DNA from: Byssochlamys sp. IMV 00236
Lineage: Eukaryota; Ascomycota; Eurotiomycetes; Eurotiales; Thermoascaceae
Length of the DNA stretch: 64,000 nt
NCBI GenBank assembly: GCA_001931875.2
Contig: MSJH02000827.1
Coordinates: forward strand, 62,001 to 126,000
Reading direction: 5' to 3'
Made by a program: the position numbers and the translations under genes. The notes under the pieces were generated by a model, which worked only from the letters and a program-made list of their open reading frames with translations, was not told where the DNA came from and ran no database searches. Shown piece after piece: positions 33,254 through 44,685 of this stretch (positions are counted from its first letter, which is position 1; each line of letters opens with the position of its first letter).

Positions 33254-34928
33254 TCTGAAGTAAAGATGAGAAGCGTGGGGGAATTTGAATAAGCAATCTT
33301 GGAGGTGAGGAGCTGAAGATAATGAAAAGCTCGAAGCTCTATTTATCGAGCTACGTGCACCGACTTCTGACTATGATAGAAGGCGACGGCGATAGCAAAC
33401 AGGTCCTAGGTAACGGCTATAGCCTACAGGGACCCAGAAAGTACTAAGAATTGTGATAGGAAGAAGAGTTCTCAGATGGTAAAAAGACTGGGCGGGGCAT
33501 GTAACACTAGGGTTTTAATATATGGTATTCACTGAAGGTAGCAGGGCGGAAAATTAGCTAGGCGGCGACATTCTCCGCTTAGCGATAAAGGGCGCGGGCG
33601 TGTTGCCTTGTAGAGCTTACATATTAGGACTTCACTCTTTAAATCCTATTACATATCTGACGACAAGCCACAGGCTGCGCGTGAAGTTATTGATATTCTA
33701 CATTAGATCTCTACGTCGCTGGTAAGATCGCCATTCTCCAGAAATTCCCCGCATACTATGTATGCCTGGGCTATGTGAAGCTGTGTTCCTCTGTCTCTGG
33801 TCGAAGTAATATGAGAGCTGATAGTGTTTCGTTGTTAGAATACACATCTCGATCGAACGGAGCTTTCTCTTTGCGTGTCGCTGATTGAGAATGGTGCCAA
33901 TATGGACGCGCTTGCGGTGAGTTCCTTGAGGCAATGCTAAATATGTTTTGGTTAGGTAAGAAACTGACACGCGTATGCCAAAGGCTGTCATACAGGATCC
34001 GAGGAAAGCAGCGCCCATGACGCCAGTAAGACGAGGCATATCTGGTAGAGCGGACTAAGGACGGGGAGTGCAGTGCGAATACGGTTTTTACACGGCTGGC
34101 GTTTACGGTGCTACGATGATTATTATTCCAACTCGGGAGATACCATTCACGTTCTCATTTCAGAAGGTGGGAGTACTCAGGGTACAGACGGAGCTTATGA
34201 GATGATATGACCACCTTTACGCTGAGTTGTATGTGCAGGCTGCAGCAGAGTCGTGAAAGGAAATAGATATTTGAGAAATATATCATCCTTCGAGCTGGAT
34301 CCGATCTCGCCAGCTATCGCTTCGGTGGTGGCTTGTTTCACACGGCCCCCTTCGTCTGCATTGGAGTCTTTATTTTTCGTTTCCTTTTCATCGTCCCTGT
34401 TACCAAGGCTGGAAGAGTTGTGTTCGCCAACAGGATACGGGTCAGCGGCAGCCAAAGGCTGCCATTTTCTGGACTTGCCTCCAGTAGAGATAGTCACTCG
34501 CAATGCCGCAAAAGGCGGTTAAGAGAGGAAAGTCCAAGGCAGAAACCCTTCGTCCCCTGTGAGTATCTCATTAGGGCCTCGCAAATGGATCAACATGACC
34601 AGTACAAGTTTGAACGCTCGCCCTGTTCGCAGTTAGTGGCATGATTTGTAGCAAAAGTTCTATAGAGTTGACTGTTCCATCTTCGACTGCGCCATTCTGG
34701 AATTCTTGTCCATTTTCCTGGATCCAGCAGTGAACAACTCGGCAGTCCATAGGCTCTTGTCACATTTTATTCACACCACATATACTAAGAAATAGCTTAG
34801 ATGAGGAATGTTCCATTACAGACTGCAATATCTCGTCAGTCTATCCAGAAGACCTTTCAGGGGTGGTCACGAGGTGGCTGTGTAACCATATATATGAATT
34901 ATCAGACCGATACCTGGTACAATGGGAG
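33254..34928. other. Spacer with weak open frames
   Basis: No gene can be supported. A minus-strand frame at 34503-34195 (102 codons, Lys/Asp/Ser-rich, no ATG) could be an internal exon of an unseen gene. Another at 34039-33698 starts MPRLTGVMGAAFLGS and might encode one membrane helix. Neither has a domain or matching splice partners. Confidence 0.4.
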
Positions 34929-37172
34929 CTAGAAAACATCACCACTGAAAATATCTTCCTGTCTACCTAGATAGAAGAGAGGGATATGCTCAATGGGTGC
35001 AGGTACTGTCACGATTTGCCCACCTGCATATGTCTCGTTGGTCCACCAATATGTCCACGGCTTAATCTCTCTCGTCCCAATTTGCGGCAGATACACCGAC
35101 CACTCAGTCACGTTTGGGGTTGTTACCGGCGTGACAAGAAGCCTAGGTCCAAACATGTATTGTTGAGTCGTGGCATTCGTGTTTTTCCGAGTCATTTCCG
35201 CTATATGAGGATCGGTACGCTCGAAGTCCATGTATAGCGGCCTCATAATCGACCGGCCAGTCTGGTGGAACTGGTCAAAGATGGTTTGGAGATATGGTTG
35301 AAGTTGGTAGCGTAGTTTAATGTAAGAGACGATTATAGGAGTGTTTGTCTCGCCATATGACCATGGCTCATTGCTACAGGTATATGCGTTTTGAGTGTTA
35401 CACTCTCGGGAGCCATGGGTTCGCATAAACGGCAGGAAAGTCGCCCATTGGAACCAACGCACATAGAGTTCGCGATACTGAGGCGTATCTATATTTGCAC
35501 TCCAAGGCACAGTTGGATCAGCCTGGAATCCACCCGCGTCCATTGTCCACCATCCCCATCCGGTTGCAGCGGCAGATAACCCACTGGCCACCTGCACGGC
35601 AAGGGTATCCCAGACTGATGTCGTGTCCCCAGACCATATCATGCTGCAGAAGCGCTGAGAGCCAATGTATCCTGACCTGCTTAGGCTGATATGTTCGCAT
35701 TCGGTGCCCATCTTGGTCTCGGTAACATTGCGAAAGCCTTCTTCGATGGCTTGCTGGTGCGCCCAAGGATATAACTTGCCGGCACTGAATTGTGAGCCCA
35801 CCGCATACAGTGTGTTGGGTAGAGTGAATGGGATGGACTCGATGTAGCTACTTTGTCCGTTGTTTTCGTAGGCTTCACCTAATGCTCCGCCGTCTGCCTG
35901 GTCGATCCAGAAGTTCTTAATCCCCTTCTCATAATAGTTTCTCTTCAGTGTTTTCCAGAGGAATTCTCGTGCTGCCGGATTTGTCGAGTCATAATTGCGG
36001 ATATATGACCCATTCCAGGAATCAGTAGTACCAGGGCCAGATCGAGTTGCAGATAAGAAGCCATTAGCGATTAATTCGAGATAATTGTCGCTATCATCGG
36101 CCACGCTGGGCCACAAAGAGGCCATCATTTCCGCTCCGGTTAGATCTTTTACCTTTTCCGCCATTGATGCCACATCAGGCCACAGGCGCGGGTCTAGTTG
36201 CCAGTCTCCCTGATGAGCCCAGGACTGGTAGTCGATAACAATTAAGGAAACAGGAATGTTGAGATCCTTGAAGCGTTGTGCTAGAAGTTCAACCTCAGTC
36301 TGGTTCTCGTACCGTAGCTTCGACTGGATAAACCCTAATGAAAACAGTGGAGGAGGAGGAGCACGCCCAGTCAATGCCGATAGGCGTCGCTGGAGGGTAT
36401 CATAATCTCCTGAAGGCGCAGCAACAATCACATAGTCGACAACAGTAGCTAAGTCTGCTGTAAATTTGTTGCGTACCGGACCAAACTCCATACGACCTTC
36501 AGATGGCATGTTCCAAATAAATCCGTATCCTTTATTGCTCATAAATACCGGGGTAGGGATATGGGTGTTGAAGTTGATCAGATCAATGACCGAACCCTTC
36601 TTATTAACCATATGATCCTGCTGCGTGCCCGTTCCATAAATCTGTTCATCAGGTGTCGTGCTGAACGAGAATTCGGCAGAAAACTCACTACCTGGTCCTG
36701 GCCAACGATAATATCGAGGGTTGATTGACTTTAGGGGCGCATACTCATTCGTCAACAACGTCTCCGACTCGTTCTTTTCAACACGGTAGAACGCCAATCG
36801 ATATCCTCCAGGGTTACCGCCCCATCCAGATGTCCTCACGATAATGTTGCCGTTGCGAATCGCCATGGTACGATTACCATTGAAGGCAGTGTCGAAGTTC
36901 ATTCCATGGGCTTTTCCATTTTCGAATCCTTCTAGGGGCGGGTCGTAGATAAAGCTGATCTCGTTCCCAGTCGGCGGCCGATAGGGCCAGGCTCGCACAC
37001 GGAAGCCATCATATCCAAAAGGTTGAACCAATATTGTCTCAAAACCGTGCTGCATACGAAACCCTGTGGAGTTTGGCATGAAGTATTCCAGGTCTCCGGC
37101 TGGGATGGCGTTGGCCCACACCAGTGGGATAACGGAGATTCCCAGTACCCAACAGAACACAAATTGTATCAT
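34929..37172 (-). CDS. Secreted glycoside hydrolase family 31 (alpha-glucosidase/alpha-xylosidase type)
   Basis: A single-exon 747-residue enzyme. Residues 1-20 form a signal peptide, followed by several N-glycosylation sites, so it should be extracellular. An N-terminal beta-sandwich leads into the TIM barrel, with SLGFIQSKLRYENQ and LIVIDYQSW at its first strands. The nucleophile region is FWIDQADGG (Asp424) and the likely acid/base is in WSGDTTSVW (Asp516), with FMRTHG after it. The WIDQADGG form, instead of the WIDMNE of maltases, points to a GH31 branch nearer alpha-xylosidases or sulfoquinovosidase-like enzymes; the substrate is not certain. An alpha-glucoside-type permease is about 7 kb away, which would fit sugar scavenging. 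Confidence 0.92.
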   Translation of the reverse strand: MIQFVFCWVLGISVIPLVWANAIPAGDLEYFMPNSTGFRMQHGFETILVQPFGYDGFRVRAWPYRPPTGNEISFIYDPPLEGFENGKAHGMNFDTAFNGNRTMAIRNGNIIVRTSGWGGNPGGYRLAFYRVEKNESETLLTNEYAPLKSINPRYYRWPGPGSEFSAEFSFSTTPDEQIYGTGTQQDHMVNKKGSVIDLINFNTHIPTPVFMSNKGYGFIWNMPSEGRMEFGPVRNKFTADLATVVDYVIVAAPSGDYDTLQRRLSALTGRAPPPPLFSLGFIQSKLRYENQTEVELLAQRFKDLNIPVSLIVIDYQSWAHQGDWQLDPRLWPDVASMAEKVKDLTGAEMMASLWPSVADDSDNYLELIANGFLSATRSGPGTTDSWNGSYIRNYDSTNPAAREFLWKTLKRNYYEKGIKNFWIDQADGGALGEAYENNGQSSYIESIPFTLPNTLYAVGSQFSAGKLYPWAHQQAIEEGFRNVTETKMGTECEHISLSRSGYIGSQRFCSMIWSGDTTSVWDTLAVQVASGLSAAATGWGWWTMDAGGFQADPTVPWSANIDTPQYRELYVRWFQWATFLPFMRTHGSRECNTQNAYTCSNEPWSYGETNTPIIVSYIKLRYQLQPYLQTIFDQFHQTGRSIMRPLYMDFERTDPHIAEMTRKNTNATTQQYMFGPRLLVTPVTTPNVTEWSVYLPQIGTREIKPWTYWWTNETYAGGQIVTVPAPIEHIPLFYLGRQEDIFSGDVF

Positions 37173-39749
37173 TGTGTCACGTTAGGTTTTTTAATAATAC
37201 AACGTTTGGAAATTCACCGTTCGTCGAGAGCTATTTAAGATTCCCAGTACAAATTTATCCGATATATTAGCCTGATCTTCCATGGTGTGTCATATTTCTA
37301 TCGCTGCAGAGTGTACCTGATTGGGGGACAAATATTTCAAGGCGCCGTGTTGACTGGTTTTATTTCTCCGCATGAGATGTTCGGAACAGCTTGGGCCGAG
37401 AGACCGTCATCCCAAGTCAAAAAAAAAAGAGGTGCTGCTCCGGCTTTAACTAACTAGAATCTAGAATTTACTTTGAATAATAATGCTAGATTGCTAGATA
37501 CATAGCTATCTACGACCATTATATACTAGCAATCATAGTCCCGGTGGAACATGTCATGTATGTAGATAGATGCTGGGATGGCCTTAAAGGGCTAGGGTCT
37601 TCTGGTACTAGAAAATCACCATGAGTGTGCGCTGCACTTCCAGTAAATATCGCATTGACCGGCCTTCTTGTGTTTTTCTCGTGAGATTAGGTGTTTTGAG
37701 TGCATCATGTTCTTGCGCCGCTGTATATTTGTCTGTCAGTGAGACTTTCCCAGTATAGTGTATTTTTCCCACGAACGGATCTCATTCAGAAATCCCTAGC
37801 AATCTCTTGATTACGGAGGACATTTCCTCGGTTTCGACAAAGTGATACCCTTTTCTGTATGGGTAAAATTCTGCGTTCGATCTCTTTGAAGAGACACAGA
37901 GAACCATCCTGATGTCGACCAGAGTATATGAATAAGAGTAGATATTGATTTAGCAGAAGGCAAGATTACAAGGATTTGTCTTCGTGAATGCTCATCAATC
38001 ACATTTGCAGCGCACGGGCCTCAGGTCTCTAAGTAGATGACACTTCACTGCGACAGTCACTCTGGACAGGCCAGATCCCATTGACAATAAATAGTTGCAT
38101 GCCGGATGACAATTGTATAAGGAAACGGTGATGATTCGGGATCAAAATTTTACAGAGAATGTCAGGGACCTACTAAGGGCATGTGTATACAAATTCTCCC
38201 TTGTATTCTGCGGCAGTAGTTGCTATGGTTGTCTTCCATTATGTACTACGCCTTCGGCGAAGATCATAACGGAGCAGCGAAGAATCGACTATGGTACATA
38301 CTCAAGTAAGCCAACATGTCTGTTTGTGAATTGCGGTATCCTCATATACACTGATGTTTTCCGGGATCTTGCGCGAGCTACTTAGTAAGAACCTTATCGA
38401 GAGCAAGAATGTACTCTTGTTTACTTGTATAGAACAAAAGCTCTGACTAGATATGAGCGGGCATGAACTGGTCGCCATACGCCAAGGAGTCGAAACCTCG
38501 TGTGTAATGACCGCGTAGACAAACATGGGTTCGAACGACAAGTGTAGGGTCGAGTCGATTTGATCCGTACCAAGACCCTAGCCTAGACATATTAATATTA
38601 TTCCCTGGATGTTTCAGTTCCTGCAATCACTTACTTTAGATTTGCTAGCATTAGCGCTGCGATGATCTTATGGGGCAAATACGCGATAACTGGATACATG
38701 CGGCAATGCCTCCGGCGGCTCGGATACTTTTTTCACATAAGAAAAAAGGAGGGAAATAACCCTAGATAGCTTTCATAGGCGTGTCACTATGCCCTATACT
38801 AAGTGGATAGTGCAGATATGAGAGACCAATAGATGATATATCAATCGAGTGATGGAATACATCTATGGAACCGAAAACTATTCATGGGACATTTAGTCTT
38901 CTTTGTTCCTCCATAGAAGGGGAACATATCTGTTCTAGAACAACTAGCAACATATGCAGATCAGGCCGTTTTTAGCCGTTTTTATGAAATAGCAATAGCA
39001 ATATTTGATCCTTAGGCATGTCTAAGAAGAAGGACTGCACGTATGTATGGCAACTATGGAGTACATAGTCAAAAGTACATACAAAACAGGGGTACAGTAA
39101 AGTTCAACCGGTCCTATGCACCAGCATGTAAGTTTTTCTTTGGCAGCAGACGAGAACGCTTGGCCCGGTAGCGCTTTGAAGTGACAGGCGAGAGATGGTT
39201 TGACGAGATATGGATAAACTTTTCGACTACGACACTTATGCACTTTTCGTGTGGAGCTTACAAGGCTAGCTAGACCTGTGCTCCAGTGAACGACCTAGAT
39301 AGTCCGCAGTCTCGGTAGAGACAGGTACAGTCAAACCGGAAAACTGGAACAGCTTTCCGTCCAACGGCCCTGTCACCTTTTGGATGATGGCCTAGACTTT
39401 TTGTGCTCCATAAGTACCTGCTGTAGTCTAATAATATTATTATGTACACTTCTAACCCCGTATTATTAACTCCGGATACAGACTCGCCGCTGTCACGTTA
39501 GACTAATGAGCAGCCGAGCCCAGTGGCTTCGGCTGTGAAGCCCAAGTGCATCAAGTTTTAGTAACTAGCGGATTCTACCGTTAAGTTAGTAAGTCGTAAG
39601 TCGTACAGTACTTCTGTCACAGGTCATTTTTATTTAATAATTAACAAGAGGCCTGATCAGATCTCAGATCCTCTGTGACCGCCTCTTGGTCGCTCGATCC
39701 GTTCGTTTCCTTCTTTCTTTATTTTGTTCTATATGCCCCTGACCGCAAA
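37173..39749. other. Gene-free spacer, 2.6 kb
   Basis: I see no gene. All open frames are short and lack motifs, and no splice-phase chain joins them. It must hold the promoters of the GH31 gene and of the membrane protein at 39750. Confidence 0.5.
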
Positions 39750-41082
39750 ATGACCCGTGTGTTCGAGAATGCGTCCAATCTTCAGCCATGGTCGATAGCA
39801 ACTTGTGTTTCGGTGACGGGACTGGCTTTCGTCACCGTATGCTTGCGTCTGCTTTCTCGCTACGAACGGAAGCAAAAGCTCTGGTGGGATGACTACATGG
39901 TCATCTTCTCCATGGTCCGTATTATTCTCCTGCAGTCCCTATGATTTCTGTCAATACCAAAAGGATCTGGATTGCTGACAGACAATGGCCTTGTAGGTGT
40001 GGAACATCATGGTATTGGGATTCATCCTTGGAATGATCAAGTATGGCATGGGTCTTCATGCAGACACTATTCCACCCGAGCACGTCGTCATGATCGCAAA
40101 ACTCCTTGTCGTCGCGGAGGTTCTCTACGTTTATAATCTAGTGTGGACAAAGATTAGCTTCCTGCTGATGTACTACCGCATCTTCCATGTGCCCTATTTC
40201 AAGAAATGGGCCTATATCATCGGTACCTTTGTCGTCCTCTGGGTGATCACGATCATGTTCGCATTTATCTTCATTTGTGTCCCCGTGGAGAAGCTGTGGA
40301 CTCCTTCATTGCCAGGCCATTGCATCAACCAGGTCGGCACGTGGATTGCGAACGCTTGCTCAACGATCGCCACCGATCTGGCCATTCTCGTCCTGCCCAT
40401 TCCACAAGTGTGGAAACTACAGCTAGCGCGCTCCCAGAAGATCGCACTTACGATTGCTTTCTGCCTCGGCTTTTTGTATGTCTCTCCCTTCTCGGGCTCT
40501 TCTGTCGGTCCTAGTCTACTCGGTCCAGTGACCTGTTCTAACCAAAGCTGCAGCGTCGTCTTCGCATCGGCCTATCGTTTCACTGTGCTTTTCTCCTACT
40601 CCGCCCTCGATTCCTCCTATACTTTAGCGCCCACTGTCGGCTGGACCGCCATTGAAATCTCTGCAGGCATCATCTCAGCATGCTTGCCTACTTTGCGCCC
40701 TGCGTTGCAACTGTTTGCCCGGAAGTGCGGTATCAAAGGCTTCATGTCTGATCTGCGGACCACACCAGCGACGGGCTATTCGGGGACTGGGCGTTCGAAG
40801 GGAGGTAGCCACGGGCCCGGTACGACGATCGATTCCACCACGAGCCATGCGCGATCGGAAAGCCAGCGACGCTTCTATCGGCTGGACGATGAAAGTGGCA
40901 CTGGCCAGATGGAGAGCGATCGATTCCCGATCGACAGTTCGTTGAGGCCCAAGCACGGCTACATTTACACGACTTCTGTTCTTGGTACGACTAAAAACAA
41001 TGATGCAGACAGTCTGAGCGGCGATGAAGTCCCTCTGCACAGCATCCGTGTGCAGAAGGATTTCAAGCAAGTGGAAGGATGA
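39750..41082 (+). CDS. Fungal rhodopsin-domain integral membrane protein
   Basis: A 390-residue protein with seven predicted membrane helices, of the fungal rhodopsin-like domain family (PTH11-related membrane proteins). Exons are 39750-39914, 39997-40475 and 40554-41082. Start and junctions keep frame. Visible marks are a LRLLSRYERKQKLWWDDYM segment after helix 1, LYVYNLVWTKISFLLMYYRIF in helix 3 with the following loop, a CVPVEKLW stretch before the large loop, and WTAIEISAGIISACLPTLRP before the cytosolic tail. The tail is Ser/Thr-rich and basic. The second intron (40476-40553) is 78 bp, divisible by three and without stop, so a retained form is possible. The first intron starts with the weak donor GTCCGT. 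The ligand is unknown. Confidence 0.88.
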
Positions 41083-42500
41083 TCGCTATCTCGGCGAGAG
41101 CCACTCCCAAGTACGTATGGTACTCTAGTATTATAACTTGGCGCAGCCCTCCCCACCAGATCGGTTCGTGCTAGGATTCCGCCGTTCGCTGCGGGCTGTG
41201 CTCTCTTCACGGGGGAAACAGCACCCGTACATATGGGATGAACGACTGTATATAGAGATTTTGTAGCATATATCCCACCATTCAATGTCAAATTCCTAAT
41301 TTTCTTTTGTTCGCCCCTTTTTCTTTTCTTTTTTTTTTTTATTATTTCCCACTCCTGCGTATAAGGGGGCTGTGGAGAGAATGACAGCGGGAGCGGATAG
41401 ATACATCCCATGGAAGAACCCGACTTGCGGGGCTGACTCAAGCCCCCCCAGTAAAAGAGAAGAGAACTCTGGATCCGGGCTATCTAAGTGTAACTAGAAC
41501 AAGTTACGGGCAATAAATAATCAAAACGTGCCACGCGCCGTCCAACCCCGATCGAACCCTGTTCCCAGCCCAAGAGTACTTAGTCGCCTCGGATACGAAT
41601 AGTAGTACCTAGAGTGGCTCAGTGGAAGGACCTCGTGTTTCACGATCTGGCAGTCCGTGATGCGGCCGATCCTTTTCGTGCAGGGGTTCCCCAAGCCATG
41701 CATGCGAACAGTTAATATAATAATAATAATAATAATAATGCTTCATTATTGTTATGAAGCTCAGTTGGTGACTTTGTGCGCAACATGAGTCGCGGTTCGG
41801 GTTCTCCGATGTCAAAGTGCGGACCGGGGAAAGCGAGCCGTTGAGCCAAACCAATTTTCCAGCTTCTTCTAACCTCACTTGGACAGATCTCCATGGTCAA
41901 GTTCTCGGGGCCCATCCCAAACCTGGAAACTACTGGAGACACGGCTCGTTCTCCTTCGGCTGCGGTTCGGCCCACGAAGACTGAGGCGACGAGGACATGT
42001 GCGAACGTGGTTGGCGATAATAATAATACTCGATGGTAAACTGCTGATAAGCGCGCGTCGTCTCAATGGTTTGCCGCCATGGGGATCGAATCGAGATCTA
42101 TGCTGATCGCAATCGCCAGAAGGGAGGATGTTCAGACTCCAGAGACCTTCCTGGCTGCAGCATGGGACGCCTGTTCCCGCGTAGCCTCGCGAGGCTCGCT
42201 ATGAGTCTGTCCACTCCGTATCTAGTGCAAGCCGGGATAGCTGATGATTTAAAAAGGCCCACTCTCGAGGCAACTTAGGGGAAACGAACGGTCCAACATC
42301 GGATGATTCTTATCTGGTGGACGCCATGAGTGGGAATCCGTTAAACTCTCTGGGTTGGAACCGACAGAATCCAGCTGTCAAATGCTAAGCTGCTCTTAGT
42401 AGTAAGTAGCTCACAAAGTTTTCTGATTCTTGAGCCCCCGGACGGATTTTTCTTCCACCGTCCTCTTCTCATTTGAGCTAATTCTATAGAAATACGAACA
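41083..42500. other. Spacer with TAA microsatellite
   Basis: No gene is seen in 1.4 kb. It has a T-rich stretch at 41310-41350, an (ATA)n/(TAA)n array at about 41716-41739 and several AAT repeats near 42020. Confidence 0.55.
41716..41739 (+). repeat. TAA microsatellite
   Basis: About eight perfect TAA units in tandem. It is intergenic and has no evident function. Confidence 0.9.
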
Positions 42501-43632
42501 ATGGCGGCAACAACGACGATTGAGGTCCCGCATTTAGGCGGCATCAGAGTTGGCTATGCCCTCTCTGGAGATCGCTACGATGACTCGAAGCCCACTGTCG
42601 TTCTAATCAATTCGATGTGTACGACAGTCTCTCTGTATCGTGAGCAGTTCAGCGACACTAAACTCACGGATGTCGTGAACCTGCTTGCCATTGAGCCTCT
42701 GGGTCATGGCGCCACGAGTACAAAGGCAGAGCACTGGACGTACTGGGATACGGCAACCATGGCCCTGCAGGTCATGGATAAGTTGGGGATTCAGAAGGCA
42801 TTTGCTCTAGGAACCAGCCAGGGAGGATGGATTGTTGTCCGCATGGCTATGCTGGCGCCGGAACGGGTATGTTCCAGTCCTCTTCTGTGGCAGGGGCAAA
42901 CAGAATGTCGCTGGCAGAATTCGAAGAAAATTGTAGCAGTAAATTGTCCTATGGCTGACACAAAAATCTCCTGTTTGGTCAAATAGATACTCGGTGTCAT
43001 TCCCCTCGGCACATCTATGGACAGTGAATCGGCCGACTCGCGCACGAAGAACTGCTGGGATCCTTTCCCCATCATCAAGCCTTTTTATGAGAAGTGGTCC
43101 AGCGCTACCGAAACTCCAGACTTCGTGATCGATGACGTCTGGTGTGGACTGGTTGCGACCCTCGGTTTTGGCAACGGTGTGTCACCGGAGACGGTCGAGT
43201 TTTGGAAATCCACCGTGAGAGACGTTTATCGGGGCGATGAGGGCAGAAGGAAGGCCCGCATGGCATGTATCTGTCTCCTAGAGCGTGACGGCTTGCTCTT
43301 GAGATTGCCGGATGTCAAGTGCCCCGTGTACTGGTTGCAAGTAAGTAGCATACTGGGTTCCGCGCGGGGATTGCACCCCTGTAGTCTATGAATCTCCCCT
43401 GCCACATCCTTGTTTACGACCCGTCCTTCAATGCAGGCTACTAATGATGTGAAAACAGGGAACCGAAGATGTGCCTTATGGCCAGGTCGTTCCCGCCGAA
43501 CAAATTAAAATGTTCACCGCGTCAAAGGAAGCAAAGCTCGTCCCTGTCCAGGGTGGTGCTCACTATCTGAATGCGACTAGCCCGACTGAAATCGCAGATG
43601 CTATTCTGGAGATGGTTCGCAAGCATCAATAG
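42501..43632 (+). CDS. Alpha/beta hydrolase
   Basis: A 297-residue alpha/beta-hydrolase-fold enzyme. Exons are 42501-42866, 42987-43340 and 43459-43632, all phase 0. The nucleophile elbow is GTSQGG (Ser near residue 113), followed by the helix start WIVVRMAMLAPER. The acidic residue is likely in the GTEDVPYG segment after the last intron, and the catalytic His is in GGAHYLN. An oxyanion-side motif NSMCTT appears in place of the usual HG. It has no signal peptide. The set resembles peroxidase/lactonase-like hydrolases of fungi, but no substrate can be named. The first intron (120 bp) is longer than usual here. Confidence 0.85.
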
Positions 43633-44685
43633 AAGGATCGATCAGTTAGAGATACACAATCATGTTGCTCGTGTCAATGCATATTATCACAAGTCTGCTG
43701 ATTATGCTTGACGAACAACGCAACTGCTAATTCATGCGTCCCTGCCACCTCTAAAATTCCGCTCAACTTCCGGGTTAGGAATAGCGAGTCTCATAGATGT
43801 AGTTAGATAGCTTTCTGGAGCTTGGATATTCCACGCAATCAAACAGCTTATCGAAGAGCTCCAAATACCATGTTTATCAATGAGCTGGGAGGATACTGGT
43901 CTGATGATAGAATATCCTCATGACCATATGCCAACTAACCGTGACTAACCGATCGTGAGGGGAAGGGACCAGAGTACATATGAGCGGCCTGCTTCTTCTA
44001 AGCGACATATACCTGAAACTTCAAGGTCTTCCTATTCGACAGCCATATAAACCAGTTATAAGCCGAAGAGAGTAACCAGAATTCTGATTCTGAGCAAAGG
44101 TTCTAAAGACTACTGACAGCCTGAGTCATACATATTATAGATACGAGAGGTCTACGGGGAACTTGAATTGATATACAAGCATCCATTGAGATTTTGTAGT
44201 AGGACTTTAGTTATTGTCAAACATTCCGAGGCGAACAAATGCGAAACTTGAGAAATAGTGATCACCAAATCTCTATAATATACTACAGAACAGATGTAAC
44301 TCACATAACCCAATCAGCACCAGGTCGACTAAGTCATAAGCTTAGTTGATTTATTGCCAGTCTAGATAATGCCAAAGACAGTATGTGTCCTGACATTACC
44401 AAGTAGCTTATAGCGAACATTAATTTTATATTCTCCATTCCTATCATACAAAAAAGCGACACATGAGTAAATTTTATGTTGGCAGGCCTCGAGGCTTGCG
44501 GTTCAACATTTCTCTGTGAAAATGAGTAGATAGGGAGTATCTCACGAAACTATGCGCATTTATTTGTATTTCTCAGTGTTGAGACTGAGAAGAATGGACG
44601 TGATATGGCAAGGAATGAATGGTGGCCAGCACCTTAGAGAGTATAGTATAACTCGTGACATATAAATATGATGAAAGCGGGATGA
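43633..44685. other. Spacer, about 1 kb
   Basis: No gene or notable repeat is seen between the hydrolase and the convergent DHA1 transporter. Confidence 0.5.

Noticed and set aside
33698..34503. Two minus-strand open frames
   Set aside because: One has no ATG, the other no recognisable similarity, and no phase-correct junction joins them.
41560..41700. Possible tRNA-like sequence (a GGCTCAGTGG-like D-arm)
   Set aside because: I could not pair an acceptor stem or find a proper T-arm, so no tRNA is called.
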